Part shown: positions 63,757-64,000 of the stretch, in pieces | Position numbering within the stretch: the stretch's first letter is position 1 | Layout of the letters: each line of letters starts with the position of its first letter | Assembly: GCA_963277665.1 (NCBI GenBank) | Contig: OY728122.1 | Location: 1,545,988,868 to 1,546,052,867, forward strand | Source of the DNA: Viscum album | Lineage: Eukaryota > Streptophyta > Magnoliopsida > Santalales > Viscaceae | Direction of reading: 5' to 3' | DNA length: 64,000 nt | The notes under the pieces: generated by a model | Told to the model about the DNA's origin: nothing | What the model saw: the letters and a program-made list of their open reading frames with translations, nothing else | Databases searched by the model: none | Made by a program: the position numbers and the translations under genes

Positions 63757-64000
63757 GTAACTATTCCTCCATACTAGATGGAAGCTACCGAGCTATTGAA
63801 TCTTAAGAGATAGATGGATGATTTATAATTAAAGGTATTTTCCAAACCCAGTACATCTACTTGGGGTTCATTATTTCATTTCCCCATGAAGGAAGATGGA
63901 ACCCTCTAAATTAGAATGGACATCAAATGGTTGAACAAGCTTACAATGTTGAACTAATATCATTTTCCTTGAATATATGATCTATTTGACCAATTATGAG
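63757..64000 (+). pseudogene. Ty3/gypsy reverse transcriptase, start of domain, runs off the window
   Basis: One frame read through stops gives the classic start of gypsy RT in order: T-I-P-P-Y, E-L-L-N-L-K, S-K-P-S-T-S-T-W-G-S, K-E-D-G-T-L, I-R-M-D-I-K-W-L-N-K-L-T and D-L-F-D-Q-L. The family match is clear and is closest in feel to the chromovirus (Tekay/Del) group. At least six in-frame stops show it is a very old relic. The rest of pol should lie beyond 64000. Confidence 0.85.

Noticed and set aside
1..64000. CRISPR array, operon or prokaryotic signals
   Set aside because: The repeats present are retroelement LTRs, minisatellites and dyads; the sequence is plainly plant nuclear.

Overview
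This is an AT-rich, gene-poor stretch of a large plant nuclear genome. It holds plant-type LTR retrotransposons with initiator-tRNA-Met primer-binding sites, a tRNA-derived SINE, and long decayed intergenic DNA with little CpG. The species cannot be named from the sequence. I found no intact host gene, rRNA, functional tRNA gene or CRISPR array.

Layout. 1-17588 is old intergenic DNA with no recognisable gene. It contains a decayed 37-bp minisatellite (2656-3024), a very faint minus-strand LINE-like trace (about 6783-7500), a degenerate 32/64-bp satellite (about 8500-9050) and an extremely AT-rich belt (about 11.8-12.9 kb). 17594-58878 is one Ty1/copia retrotransposon, bounded by a perfect 5-bp target-site duplication (TTAGT). 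Its gag, protease, integrase, reverse transcriptase and RNase H are all recognisable and all broken.

The 3' LTR of that copia element is split by a 32.2-kb insertion (25868-58069), which has its own 5-bp duplication (CACCC/CGCCC). The insertion is a head-to-tail array of a non-autonomous, LARD-like LTR element: five LTRs of about 4.76 kb alternate with four internal domains of about 2.1 kb, in the order LTR-int-LTR-int-LTR-int-LTR-int-LTR. Every internal domain starts with a tRNA-Met primer-binding site and ends with a polypurine tract that touches the next LTR. No internal junction has a target duplication. One insertion followed by LTR-mediated tandem growth explains this best. Shared variants also point to a higher-order dimer of about 13.7 kb.

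Each internal domain carries a 136-codon gag-like reading frame ending in two CCHC zinc knuckles (free of stops only in copy 3), a second 71-codon frame, and an antisense tRNA-derived SINE with its own 8-bp duplication. No protease, integrase or reverse transcriptase was recognised, so movement would have needed proteins supplied by another element. Each LTR holds a TATA box inside an inverted repeat, a cluster of ACGCAA-type short repeats in U3, and three spaced copies of a CpG-rich GTACGTAC motif of about 72 bp. Splice-like signals lie between the TATA box and the gag-like start.

58884-64000 returns to decayed DNA. A very old Ty3/gypsy element (gag, protease and the start of reverse transcriptase) is readable through stops from 62190 and runs off the right edge.
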